Origin: Adineta vaga
Taxonomy: Eukaryota; Rotifera
Length of the DNA stretch: 64,000 bases
Assembly (NCBI GenBank): GCA_021613535.1
Contig: CP075496.1
Location: 10,602,001 to 10,666,000 of the forward strand
Reading direction: 5' to 3'
Part shown: one piece after another, positions 54,477-64,000 of the stretch
Numbering within the stretch: position 1 is the stretch's first letter
Layout of the letters: every line of letters starts with the position of its first letter
Made by a program: the position numbers and the translations under genes
The notes under the pieces: generated by a model
What the model saw: the letters and a program-made list of their open reading frames with translations, nothing else
Told to the model about the DNA's origin: nothing
Databases searched by the model: none

Positions 54477-57420
54477 GAGAAGCGTTTTGATCTAAAAAAA
54501 AATAGGAGGGATGCGTGATAATGAGCAAAAGGTAACAGTTCTTGAAAAATTATTTGTAGCATATGAAAAGAACAAAGTCTTCTCACATCATGTTAGCAAC
54601 TATTTTATCTATCACATTTTTCTTCTTTACTTTGTCTCTTTCATTCTATCGTCTCCGGCTATGAAATCTAATTTCTTGATTCTTACTATTTGTTATTGTT
54701 ACATCTTTCTTTATTTAATATCCGAGTTTGTTTCTGATGTGTATGTTGATGTTCTTAATGGAAATTTGTCATGTTTTCTATCTACACTAGTTCAATAAAA
54801 GAACAATCGCGATATTAATTTACTAGGCGAACATCTATTACTGTGTCTGTCATCAGTTCAAACTCGTACGAGCATGCAATACTGTATGAGACGATTTTTC
54901 TAATGTGTCAAAAAAAAACAGAAGAAGAAAATGAAGATGAAGATGATGATGAAGAAGAAAGTATGAGCAGTACTGGTTAATATTCGGAACGGAAAAGAAA
55001 ATGACATACGCACGGTAGGAGAGAATGGCATATTCTCGTATAGGTAGATACTGAAAAGTGTGCGCATGAAAGATAATAAAAAGGAAACAATTTATATGCC
55101 GTTATAGAAAATCTTTGTTTATGAGCATTTTTCTGCTTAAAAAACGCAAAGAGAATACTAATATTTTTGACGTGTGGTGCATGTCGTATTAATTGTATTT
55201 GGTCTAAAAATAATTGAATGGAAGAGTAAATATATTAAAGTGGTTTTCAATCGAGAAAACGCCTCAGTTACATGTTCTAATATAGAAAGAAAATCTATTG
55301 ATCCTTATTTTTTTTCTTTTTCACTCGTTTGTTTCTTTTGCAAACATATCGTTTTGAGAACGTTTCGCTTTCTCTGAACTCTCGTAGGATGAATAAATAT
55401 TATTTTCTATCTATCGTTTCTTTCTATCTTAGTTAGTTTTAGCATGTAAACGAATCGATTCTTATTGAATATTTTAGTTTCTTGTTTTTCATCGTTTCAT
55501 TCAATAATTTTTCTATTAAATTTTCTCGAGATCGTGATATTAATATCTTATTATTAGATCAAACTATATCGCAGTTATAGAGATCGACAAGATAATAAAA
55601 TTTTCTAGTTCATATCTATCGTATAATTTCTAATTTTGTTTTTCTTCCTTATATTTCTTCTAATACTTATCTTGTGCATCGAGAACAATAAAAACCTGTC
55701 AATTTGAGAAAGCATGATGTGGAATGAAAGGATTCTCTCCTTGAAATCTTGTTTTTGTTTTTCTCTCTCGTTCATATTTGTCATTCAACGATTGCTTATA
55801 AATAAAAAATGACAAACTCAAGAACAAAGATTAAGTTTTATCCAACAATATATATATATATATATATATATAGAAGTCAACTGTTCATATATATCAATCC
55901 ATTCATTCGTTGTTTTTTATCACTAAATTATACTCAAAAACCTTCTGTTATATTGATTTGAACTTTGCACCGTTGTGTTTTTTCTTGGATTGATGATAAT
56001 CTATGACATATTGTATTTTATGAAAACGAGTACGTTTATTGTTGATTTTAGTTTTGGTAAAACATTAATCGGAAAACAACAGACATACCATCTGAGCCGA
56101 GGGAATAGTTGATTGTTCTCATTGAATCTCAAATGTGACGATTGTTATTTTAAGAACAAAGTCAATAACAACACACGCATACACCAAATGTTGAACAACA
56201 AAAGATGTATACTATTTACTTTATTAAGTTCTTTGAAGAAAAAAAAAAGAATCCTAACCGACTATATTTTGTTCTGTTTCTATAATTTATCTATATTATT
56301 AGTTTTCATTGTCTATTGTTTGAATTGATCGATCGATTATTGACGAAAACAATCGAAGAATCATCGTGATTTAAAAAATATACGTAACTATTGATGCAAT
56401 CCTACTAACTGTTACTCGATGAGATCATATGAATATGTCATTATTAACGAGAGTAATTATTCACCTTTCTTTCCTTTTTATCTTCAAAAATATCCAACTT
56501 TGTAAACTACTTTATGTCGAAGATGAAGAATATCTATGCTTATCTTCGCTATTCATAAATATTCTTCAAGCTGACATTTATTCATTGAAAAAAGAAACGT
56601 ATGAGAAGGGATCAGTTTGCAACATAATCTTTTTTGTCATCAACCATATGAAAGCATTTTAAGTCAAGATGACACTTTACATATATTATTAGTTTAAATC
56701 AGAAAACTTTCTCATATAACCTATTAGTTTTGAATTTGTATGTATTCTAATAATTATATTCATTATTTTGAACAGTAGACTGATTGTGTAGTTAAATTTT
56801 GTAAATGTTATTACTAAAGATTATTACAAAAGTATCCAAAGAGGATTAGATATGATCATTTGTTGCTCGACAGATTATTTCCATTCATTGACTTCGGATA
56901 GATTGTCAATAGTAGAAGAAGTTTTTCTCTCTTTCACGTGTCGGAAGAGTGGAGGAAAGATATATGCATCAATTATAATCAAGAAATATATTCTTCACAA
57001 GTTTCAGAATCTAACAGGATGGTAGAAGATGAGTATTATTTGTGAGTAGTTTCAAAATTTAGTCATGCAAATAAAAATGATCTAATATTCTACATACATT
57101 AAGTCATTTTTGCTCCTGTGAATTTTTAACTGATACTGACGAATGAATGTTACGACTATAGATATTCTAAAGAGACATCTATTGATTAACAATTTTTATC
57201 ATTTCCAAATGACATTTTATAATCTTATCTAAAAGTTTCAAGGATTTTCTTGTTAATTTGAGAGAAATTTTGTCATATATTATAGTTTAATTTAACTGGT
57301 TTCTTCCATAACCGTTTGTGGGAAACAAAGACTTACGTCTTTTGTTCTCGTTTCTCTCTTGTTCTTTCTCTATATTATATATCTATCTCAGCTTCTTCTA
57401 CGTTTACTTCTCATCGAATA
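54477..57420. other. 2.9-kb gene-poor region
   Basis: Divergent spacer between the calbindin-type gene (-) and the AT-hook-like gene (+). Very AT-rich. Open frames such as 54511-54798 and 56113-56328 (+) are Phe/Ile-rich with no domain or splice context. A pyrimidine-rich acceptor (ATCTATCTCAG, about 57390) precedes the next ATG. Confidence 0.5.
55848..55874 (+). repeat. (TA)n microsatellite
   Basis: About 27 bases of TA dinucleotide repeat, one of the longest of many short TA tracts in the window. Confidence 0.85.
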
Positions 57421-59921
57421 ATGGCAGCAACATCTTCGCCAGCACCGATGCTCTTCTCTGTTTTGACTTCGTCTCATGACAATCACGATGATTTCGTTTA
57501 TCAATTACGAAATCATTTAACTCAAATTGAAAATAATGTACAAGAAACATTGAATAAAATTCAACAACGTATACTCTATAAACCAATTGAAATAGATAAT
57601 TCGAATCGAATCGATACAAAAGGTCGAACTCATTTTTTTGATGTGTAAGCATATTCAAATCAATCGTCAAGATACAAATTCTAACGATTATATTCGATTT
57701 TATTTTATAGATTGAAAGATGTAGCGATCAATAATAACGTCGTATGTGAAAAAATGTTATTAAATTGTTATTCAACTAATTCATCTATTTCTTTTCTCTT
57801 TTTTTTTAAATTAGCAATTCGACGAATCTTTCTTTCGACATCAATTTTTAGACAATCAAGATTCATCTCCATCACCGTAAGTTCAATTGCTTCTATTGAA
57901 TGATTTTTGATCTATTATTTTTCAGGAAAGTTGATATTGTTCGAGCTAAACCATCTATTACAACTGATACCGATGATCGTCCTCAACTATCACCTATTAA
58001 CAATAATCGTCGATCTCAATTTGCACCTGTTCTTAGTAGTACGCCAGTACATCAGACAAGTCCGATTATACCGATTCCTGTTGATCTTACTAGTATGTGT
58101 TTTCTTTTTCTTATTTTAACTTGAGAAGTATTTTTAACTTCCTCTATGTTTCCTGTTGTTTAGTGGCTACACCATCAGTTGCTCAGAGTTTAACAATGAA
58201 TTCAAATGATCTACCAACTGCTTTACCGTCAGCTATCGTTCCTCAACGAGCAAATGTTACACGTCCGGCTGGTCGTCCGCCACGTATTCCACGTGGTGAA
58301 TCCGTAACACGTCAAAAGAAAAATACTTCACCGATAAAAGAACAAAATGAAGAAACTGTTCTAACCAAAGAAATTCAAATAACAACTAAACGTCGTATCA
58401 AAACTAAACAAGACATTATTGAAGATAATATTGAAGTTATTATCGAACAACAAACAGATATTATTCCAGATATAATTAAACAAGTTCAAGCAACTCCATT
58501 ACGTGGAAGAAAGAAGAAAATAATTCAAGATGATATTAATATCATTCCACAATTGGAACCACCACCGCTACCACCGCCAGATGTACCTGTGAAGGAAACT
58601 GAAAATATTCCGAAAAAAACACGAGTAGGAAGAAACAAAAAGAAACAAGAAGACGACGTTGAAGATATTAAACCAAAACGAACTGCTTCTGTACGCAATC
58701 GAAAGAAAAAGAAAGAAGACGAGGAAGAAGAAAAAGCAGAATCACCAAAAGATGTTCCAGTAGCATCGAAAAAAGCAATCAGAAATAAAAAAACTGTTGA
58801 ACCTATTGCTAATATTGAAGAAGTAAGTAAATAAATAAAGTTCTTGAAAATATTTAGTTCCCAATTTATTTTAGACTTTACCACCACCACCACCACCAGC
58901 AACAAAAGTTCGTGCAACACCTTCACGTGGTAAGAAGAAATCACCAATTGAAACTGTTATCACATCACCACCGAAACTTATTACTCCACCAACTTCAAAG
59001 AAAACAACAAAATCAAAAAAACGAAAAGATACGAGTACAACAAATGAAAATCCAACTGATACGATTCAAGTAAGACATTTGTTTTCATCCAAAATAGACT
59101 AATATTTGTCTATTATTAGCCACCATCACCAAAACGTCGTGGTGGTCGAAATACAAAATCGAAAAATAACTCACCAGTACAACCAATGATTACTCCACCT
59201 TTAATTGAACAACAAGAGCAACCACCAGCACCTACATCAACTCGAAGTAGTCGACGTGGTAAAAAAGATATCGAAATACCAATTGAAAAACAAGAAACTA
59301 TTGTTTTGAATAAAAAATCTCGAACTGGTCGTGGAAAAAAACTTACTGAACCGAACAATACTGATATACCTGTCACTGTTGTGGATATCGTGATGACATC
59401 AGTTACTGTCTCGGTAAGTATTTTACATATTTTTTCAAATTGATACCTAATGAATCTATCTGTAGGCACCAGTTCCATCAACTACTGATTCAAAAGGTGC
59501 TAAACCACCCCGACCCCCGGTTGCACGAAAGAAAAAAAGTATTGCCATGCCACCCATATCTCAAATGTCTCCATCAACACCACCATCAACGAAACGTATT
59601 CCATCAACATCTCCTATTAATGATAAACCACTTTTACCTATACCTGTTCCAAAAAGTGGCGGTCGACGTCGTCAACAGCAACGTCGATTAGCTAATTCAC
59701 CGAACCGAGTAGAAGAGTCAACTTTAGAAATAATACCATCCGTTACACGAAATCAAAAACGTACACAATCGTCAGTCATGTCAACACCGAAACGAGCTCG
59801 TCGTGATAATCTTATTGTCACAACTGTACCTAGTACTCCAGGTAAAAAACGTAATAAATGTACGTGTGAAAAACGAAGACATAGAATATGTGACATTTGT
59901 GCAACAGCTGCTGAAACTTAA
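57421..59921 (+). CDS. basic AT-hook-like nuclear protein, unknown
   Basis: Eight exons (57421-57644, 57711-57741, 57815-57876, 57926-58092, 58164-58822, 58875-59069, 59120-59413, 59466-59921) give 695 aa in phase. The N-terminal 60 residues (QLRNHLTQIENNVQETLNKI) look helical. The remainder is disordered, Lys/Arg- and Pro-rich, with many short basic clusters like AT-hooks: RPAGRPPRIPRG, PLRGRKKK, RVGRNKKK, SRRGKKD, RTGRGKKL, KRRGGRNTK. The extreme C-terminus has a cysteine cluster, CTCEKRRHRICDIC, that could bind a metal. I do not recognise the family. DNA or chromatin binding in the nucleus is inferred from the AT-hook-like repeats alone. Confidence 0.7.
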
Positions 59922-60295
59922 CAAATGATTCTTTTAAATATTTTTTTGTACAAAGTCGATGTGCTAGTATATGTGTCTTTGTCTATTGTATATGTATTCT
60001 TATTCTCTCCATAATATTCTAGTTTGTCTATATTTTCCTTGTGTTATGCCTTCGTTCAATGATGAAAAAATAAAATAAAATCGAACTTATTTGCTAATAT
60101 ACTTTTTCAATGATCCTGGAAACAATAGAGAAAGATTTTCTATATATCCTTTGTTCTTTTTTATTGAGCGTCATTACTTTTTCAAAAAAAGAATGTCACA
60201 TATAACATGTGTTTAGAAACACAAAACAAAAATTTCAAGTATATTTCATCTAGCTATATACACAAATGAAGATTCAATTAATTTCTTTGAAATAT
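59922..60295. other. convergent intergenic spacer
   Basis: Holds the 3' UTRs of the AT-hook-like gene (+) and the CS-domain candidate (-). A run of AATAAA-like hexamers near 60066-60080 is the likely plus-strand poly(A) signal. No gene seen. Confidence 0.6.
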
Positions 60296-61301
60296 TTATT
60301 TAGTTGGTGGTGGTGGTGGAGCTGGCATTTTCTTAACTGATGAGCGGACCGATGGAGAAGGAGCGAGAGGAACTAAATCGAATGGTGGTGGCATAGTTGT
60401 ATCTTTTAATTGTATATCTTCAATAGGCGCTGATGCTAATGGATTTTGTTTATCATCATCGTGAATATCTAATCCAGGACTGAGATCATCACATATTCTA
60501 TTCATCCAAGGCATAGGATCTAATTTGATCAATGTTAACCAACAGCCACCACGTTGATACTGAAATAAAAGAATTTCTTTTCTTGTTATCGCAGAATTTT
60601 TTGCAATGAAAAACCTTAATTGAACAACGTTCTGGTTGAATTTCGCCTGGTAATTGAGCAATGGATATTGAATATACTTTTGTTTGAACATTTATTGTAA
60701 ATGTAAATGATCTAAATAGGATTCAGTAATATTTTATGTATACTACTGATTTTTGTCAGAAGACTTACTGATCTTGAAAATCGAGTTCTTTTTCATGTCC
60801 ATTTGATGGAATAAATTTCAATATATTAGGAAATGATCTTTTTACTTTCAATTCTGGAATATTTAAATACACTAATACCTTTCGTGCACCTTCTTCTTGT
60901 ACAACAACTAGAAGAAGATTTGAAAAACAATTCATTTTTCTTTATCAAATCGAATACATACAACTTGGTAAGATAGGTTTGCTTGCATCACCAGTTGCAT
61001 TCATAGCGATATGTTTCATATGATGAGTAATAACAACATAATATCGAAAGAATACTCGGTCGAATGATAGCTAAAGAGTAGACGTGAAATGAATATAGTA
61101 TTACTTTTTTATTGATCATTCAGTTTTATCTTTGTTTGACTGTCAGACAGGACGGGACAGAACAGAACGAATAAATTTGTTTCATTGGTATGTACATACA
61201 CCAATTACATTCCAATCGATCGAATGAATCGAAATTGTGAGTAGTGAGTTGTGATTGTGAGAAGAATTTTCTATTTTAAAGTAAGATATTGTGTTAGCCA
61301 T
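60296..61301 (-). CDS. CS (p23/CacyBP-like) domain candidate
   Basis: Five exons (61209-61301, 60965-61070, 60769-60907, 60615-60711, 60296-60559) give 232 aa in phase. The central region reads as the beta sandwich of a CS domain: ARKVLVYLNIPELKVKR, SFTFTINVQTKVYSISIAQL, PERCSIKYQRGGCWLTLIKL and a Trp shortly after (DPMPWMNRI), close in pattern to CacyBP/SGT1 CS domains. The C-terminus is acidic, then Pro-rich (MPAPPPPPTK). CS domains usually bind Hsp90 or serve as adaptors. The start at 61301 is chosen for the in-frame exon; an internal ATG in exon 2 (KHIAMNATGDASKPILP follows it) could be the true start. Function unknown. Confidence 0.55.
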
Positions 61302-61872
61302 AGTAATAAAGACGATATCATCTGAATTCGATTTGAACATCTTATATTTGATCTAGTAGTGGTACAATTCTTCTCATATCACTCGTTACTTTCGTTTTAA
61401 ACTTGATATTTAGAAATACATTACTTGTCTTGGAAGTGTCATACATCACCAGGAATCATTTTCAATCAAGATTCAGTATTTTATATGCTTGAAAATCTGT
61501 TATTATTGTTAATAAAAATCAAGTTAAACAACTATAGAAAGAAAAATATTTTTCTTTGTCTTCTTATGAAATAGAACAATAGATTAACATAAATCAACAA
61601 AGAGAGAACACACTGAGCATCAGAGGGGAACCGTGAAATTTCAGAAGTGCACATTTTCCTCTCTTCTCTCACAGTTCCTTTCATCTTTGTACGACCTTCC
61701 TCATACTCCGCTCGTACTACAAAGAAGTCTCACTTTCCTCTCTTGACTCAAACTCTAGTGCATTCGTTTAAACAAATATAGATCTCTATTAATGCACAAG
61801 AACTTTAATAAAACAAGTATCTCAAGTATATTTGTAATTTTTTTAAATAAAATGTATAATTAAAAAACGAAG
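61302..61872. other. intergenic
   Basis: Between two minus-strand genes: the 3' UTR of the membrane protein and the promoter of the CS-domain candidate. Nothing recognised. Confidence 0.5.
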
Positions 61873-62984
61873 CTAAGTTTTGTTCGACACTTTTCCTTTG
61901 TTTGATTTTTCTTCATAGTTAACAATTGAGGATTGTAAAGGCATAGCTCCTTCTAATTCAATATGAATAGGAACAGTAATTTTAGTTATTAAACATGCAA
62001 ATATTGCACGAAATAACCATGATAAACCGACACATGTCATTATCCAAAAACTATTTTCTGTTAAAAACCATTGATAATATATTTTCGATTTATTCTCATA
62101 CGTTAGGCAAGTACGTCGTTGACCACACAAAAGATCTTGTTGTTTTGGATCGTTAAATTGAAAATAAATCTGTCGTTGTATACGAGCAAATTTATTCATT
62201 GAACTTACATCAGTATCTTGTTCATTGTTGGAATTTAATAGTTTAGTTTCAAGACGTTGAAATTCTTGTTGAATATCATCATGAACAATTCGAGCATCAC
62301 GACCAATGATCGATAGTTCAAATGCAAAGAATATTTGACATAAATGATTTTCATTGATAATAAAATCAGGAATATTTATATGGTATTGACGAGTATGAAA
62401 TGGTGTTTCGATTAAACGTATATCACGATACAAACATGATTGAATTCGTAACCATGATGATTTATCATAAAGCTAAACAAATGAAAATGAATTTTTGTAC
62501 ATGTAAAATATTTTCCTACTTGATAATCGACATATTTTCGTCGTAAAGTATTATAATAATTCGTTGCTGTTACTGTCAAATAATTCAATAACTGTGGATG
62601 TTTTTGTATGAAACCTAATTCTCTTTTAATCATATCAATTTGAATACGTTTTTTCAACAAAAGTTGCTCGGTACAACCTTTTGATTCAAATAAAATAAAT
62701 ATATAACAAATAATAATAATAATAAACATCATCAAACCATAGATCATCTTTACAGTTGCACTTAATTCTTGTTTTCCAATTTGTAATACAATAATAGTAA
62801 TTAAAAAGACAAGCCAAAGGAATATATTTGATACTAATGATGGTATACGTGCATGACGATTGAATGATGATTGTATTGGTGATTGAAAACTTCTCTCAAG
62901 AAAAGATGTTAATGATATATCGTTTGATGAGGATGATGAAGATAATGCATTGGTATTATGAATAAGAATTGTAAAAGGGAACAT
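61873..62984 (-). CDS. multi-pass membrane protein, unknown
   Basis: Two exons (62520-62984 and 61873-62472; 47-bp intron) give 354 aa in phase. Three hydrophobic segments: around residue 55 (LVSNIFLWLVFLITIIVLQI), around 80 (IYGLMMFIIIIICYIFILF) and near 310 (WIMTCVGLSWLFRAIFACLI). Between the second and third lies a large soluble part with YYNTLRRKYVDYQ and many charged residues. The C-terminus is short and hydrophilic. The topology (two N-terminal helices, long loop, a Trp-rich helix near the end) recalls TMEM151-type proteins, but the similarity is weak and I would not name it. A Ser-rich N-terminus precedes the first helix. Confidence 0.65.
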
Positions 62985-64000
62985 AGAGAAGAAAATTTGT
63001 TTAAGATGAACAGAAGTGAACGTAAAAGAAGGAGAATAAAACAGAAATGCGCGTGAAAAAAAATGGAAAAATAATGGTTTTAAATATTGATTTTCTACTG
63101 GCGCATTTTGAATTTCTTTTCATAAGTAATAAGAAATCTTAGTCTTTCTTAATGAAACTGCACAAGAGATTAAACTGGTAGGAATGTATACGCATAACAT
63201 CACAAAAACATTATATAGAGATTTATCGATAATTTATAATTACTAAAACATTGCTGTAATGTATTTAGCAAATGTAACAAGTTTTAAAAGAACAAAAAGT
63301 AGATATCTGATATGTAAAATAATAAGAACAATATTTACAACAATTGATGGTTGACCTACGTTTCGTATTATTCTTTTCGAACATCTGATGACATGTCCGG
63401 ATGTTCGTAAATATTTGTGTTTGTGTACAGGAGATCATAAACGGAAAAGCAAAAGGAACTAAACAAACGTGTTCCTACAACCTTCCGAACACATTTTTTC
63501 CTGAATAACCTTTTGATTTAAGTGAATTTCTATCGTTCGAAGTTCAGAATGACAAGGTAATACCTATTATTGATATAAAGAATTTGTTCATCTAATTAAA
63601 ATCCAATAAATTTTCTTTGGATTCAAAAAAAGAGAAAGAAAAACAATAATCATTAATTGTTAATTCAATACATGAACCTAACCTATGTTTTATTCATAAG
63701 TCATGTTTCAATACACTTGTTACTTTCATATCAATTCGAAAAGGTTTTTTTTCTTTCAAGCAATCATTCTTACATACTTAATGTGAATTAGTATAAGAAT
63801 GTATTATATTTAAAAACGTTCGTTATCACGCAATAGGATTGATTGAAAGGAATAAGTATTAAGACTCATTTCCGGTTTTTATTACGCCTCGATACATATA
63901 CTTTACATTTCAATGACTATTAAATAGTAATATATTGTATGACGACGATGTGATGTTGTCTTTTCTCGCTGTACTTTTTATTTGCTCGAATGTATAGTAC
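62985..64000. other. intergenic to window end
   Basis: AT-rich sequence upstream of the membrane protein gene. No open frame of note, repeat family or RNA gene recognised. Confidence 0.5.

Noticed and set aside
54511-54798. 95-codon hydrophobic open frame
   Set aside because: Looks like a membrane protein only because of T-rich DNA; no conserved motif or gene context.

Overview
This is a eukaryotic, very AT-rich window from a small invertebrate. The genes are animal orthologues (HNF4, reelin, CSPP1, DHODH, Hsp10/Hsp60, FoxD, calbindin). Almost every intron I could place is 50-65 bp with a plain GT...AG. Several start codons sit a few bases behind a T-rich AG acceptor, and one gene follows another by only 38 bp. 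Tiny introns, trans-splice-like acceptors and a MULE-transposase-like gene fit a rotifer, probably a bdelloid; this is an inference and no sequence comparison was run. Exon boundaries were read by hand and checked by codon phase.

Layout, left to right. 0.4-0.9 kb: small membrane protein (-). 2.1-5.4 kb: HNF4 nuclear receptor (-), ten coding exons. 7.0-9.7 kb: MULE-transposase-like gene with a Q/T-rich tail (+). 10.2-11.0 kb: membrane-anchored D8C (uromodulin-type) protein (-). 11.8-27.6 kb: complete reelin-like gene with eight EGF-like modules (-). One 3.8 kb reelin intron holds a whole CSPP1 gene on the other strand (12.9-16.2 kb). 28.4-29.3 kb: short-chain dehydrogenase (+). 29.6-30.5 kb: SARNP-like protein (-), head to head with RPP14 (+). 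RPP14, GDPGP1 and MRRF follow closely on one strand (30.7-33.6 kb) and look like an operon. 34.3-36.1 kb: UNC93-like transporter (+), tail to tail with DHODH (-, 36.1-41.8 kb). A 3.7 kb DHODH intron holds a second antisense nested gene, a possible PTB-domain protein (37.9-40.8 kb). 41.9-43.1 kb: three-finger C2H2 protein (-), just upstream of DHODH. 43.4-46.3 kb: Hsp10 (-) and Hsp60 (+), divergent over 278 bp. 46.3-57.4 kb: gene-poor, with only a FoxD gene (50.1-51.1 kb) and a six-EF-hand calbindin-type gene (53.1-54.5 kb). 57.4-63.0 kb: basic AT-hook-like protein (+), CS-domain candidate (-), multi-pass membrane protein (-).

Genes that plausibly work together are Hsp10 with Hsp60 (one mitochondrial chaperonin) and, by shared transcript only, RPP14-GDPGP1-MRRF and zinc finger-DHODH. 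HNF4 and FoxD are transcription factors. Reelin and calbindin suggest nervous-system functions and CSPP1 a ciliary or centrosomal one. I saw no tRNA, rRNA, CRISPR array or intact transposable element.
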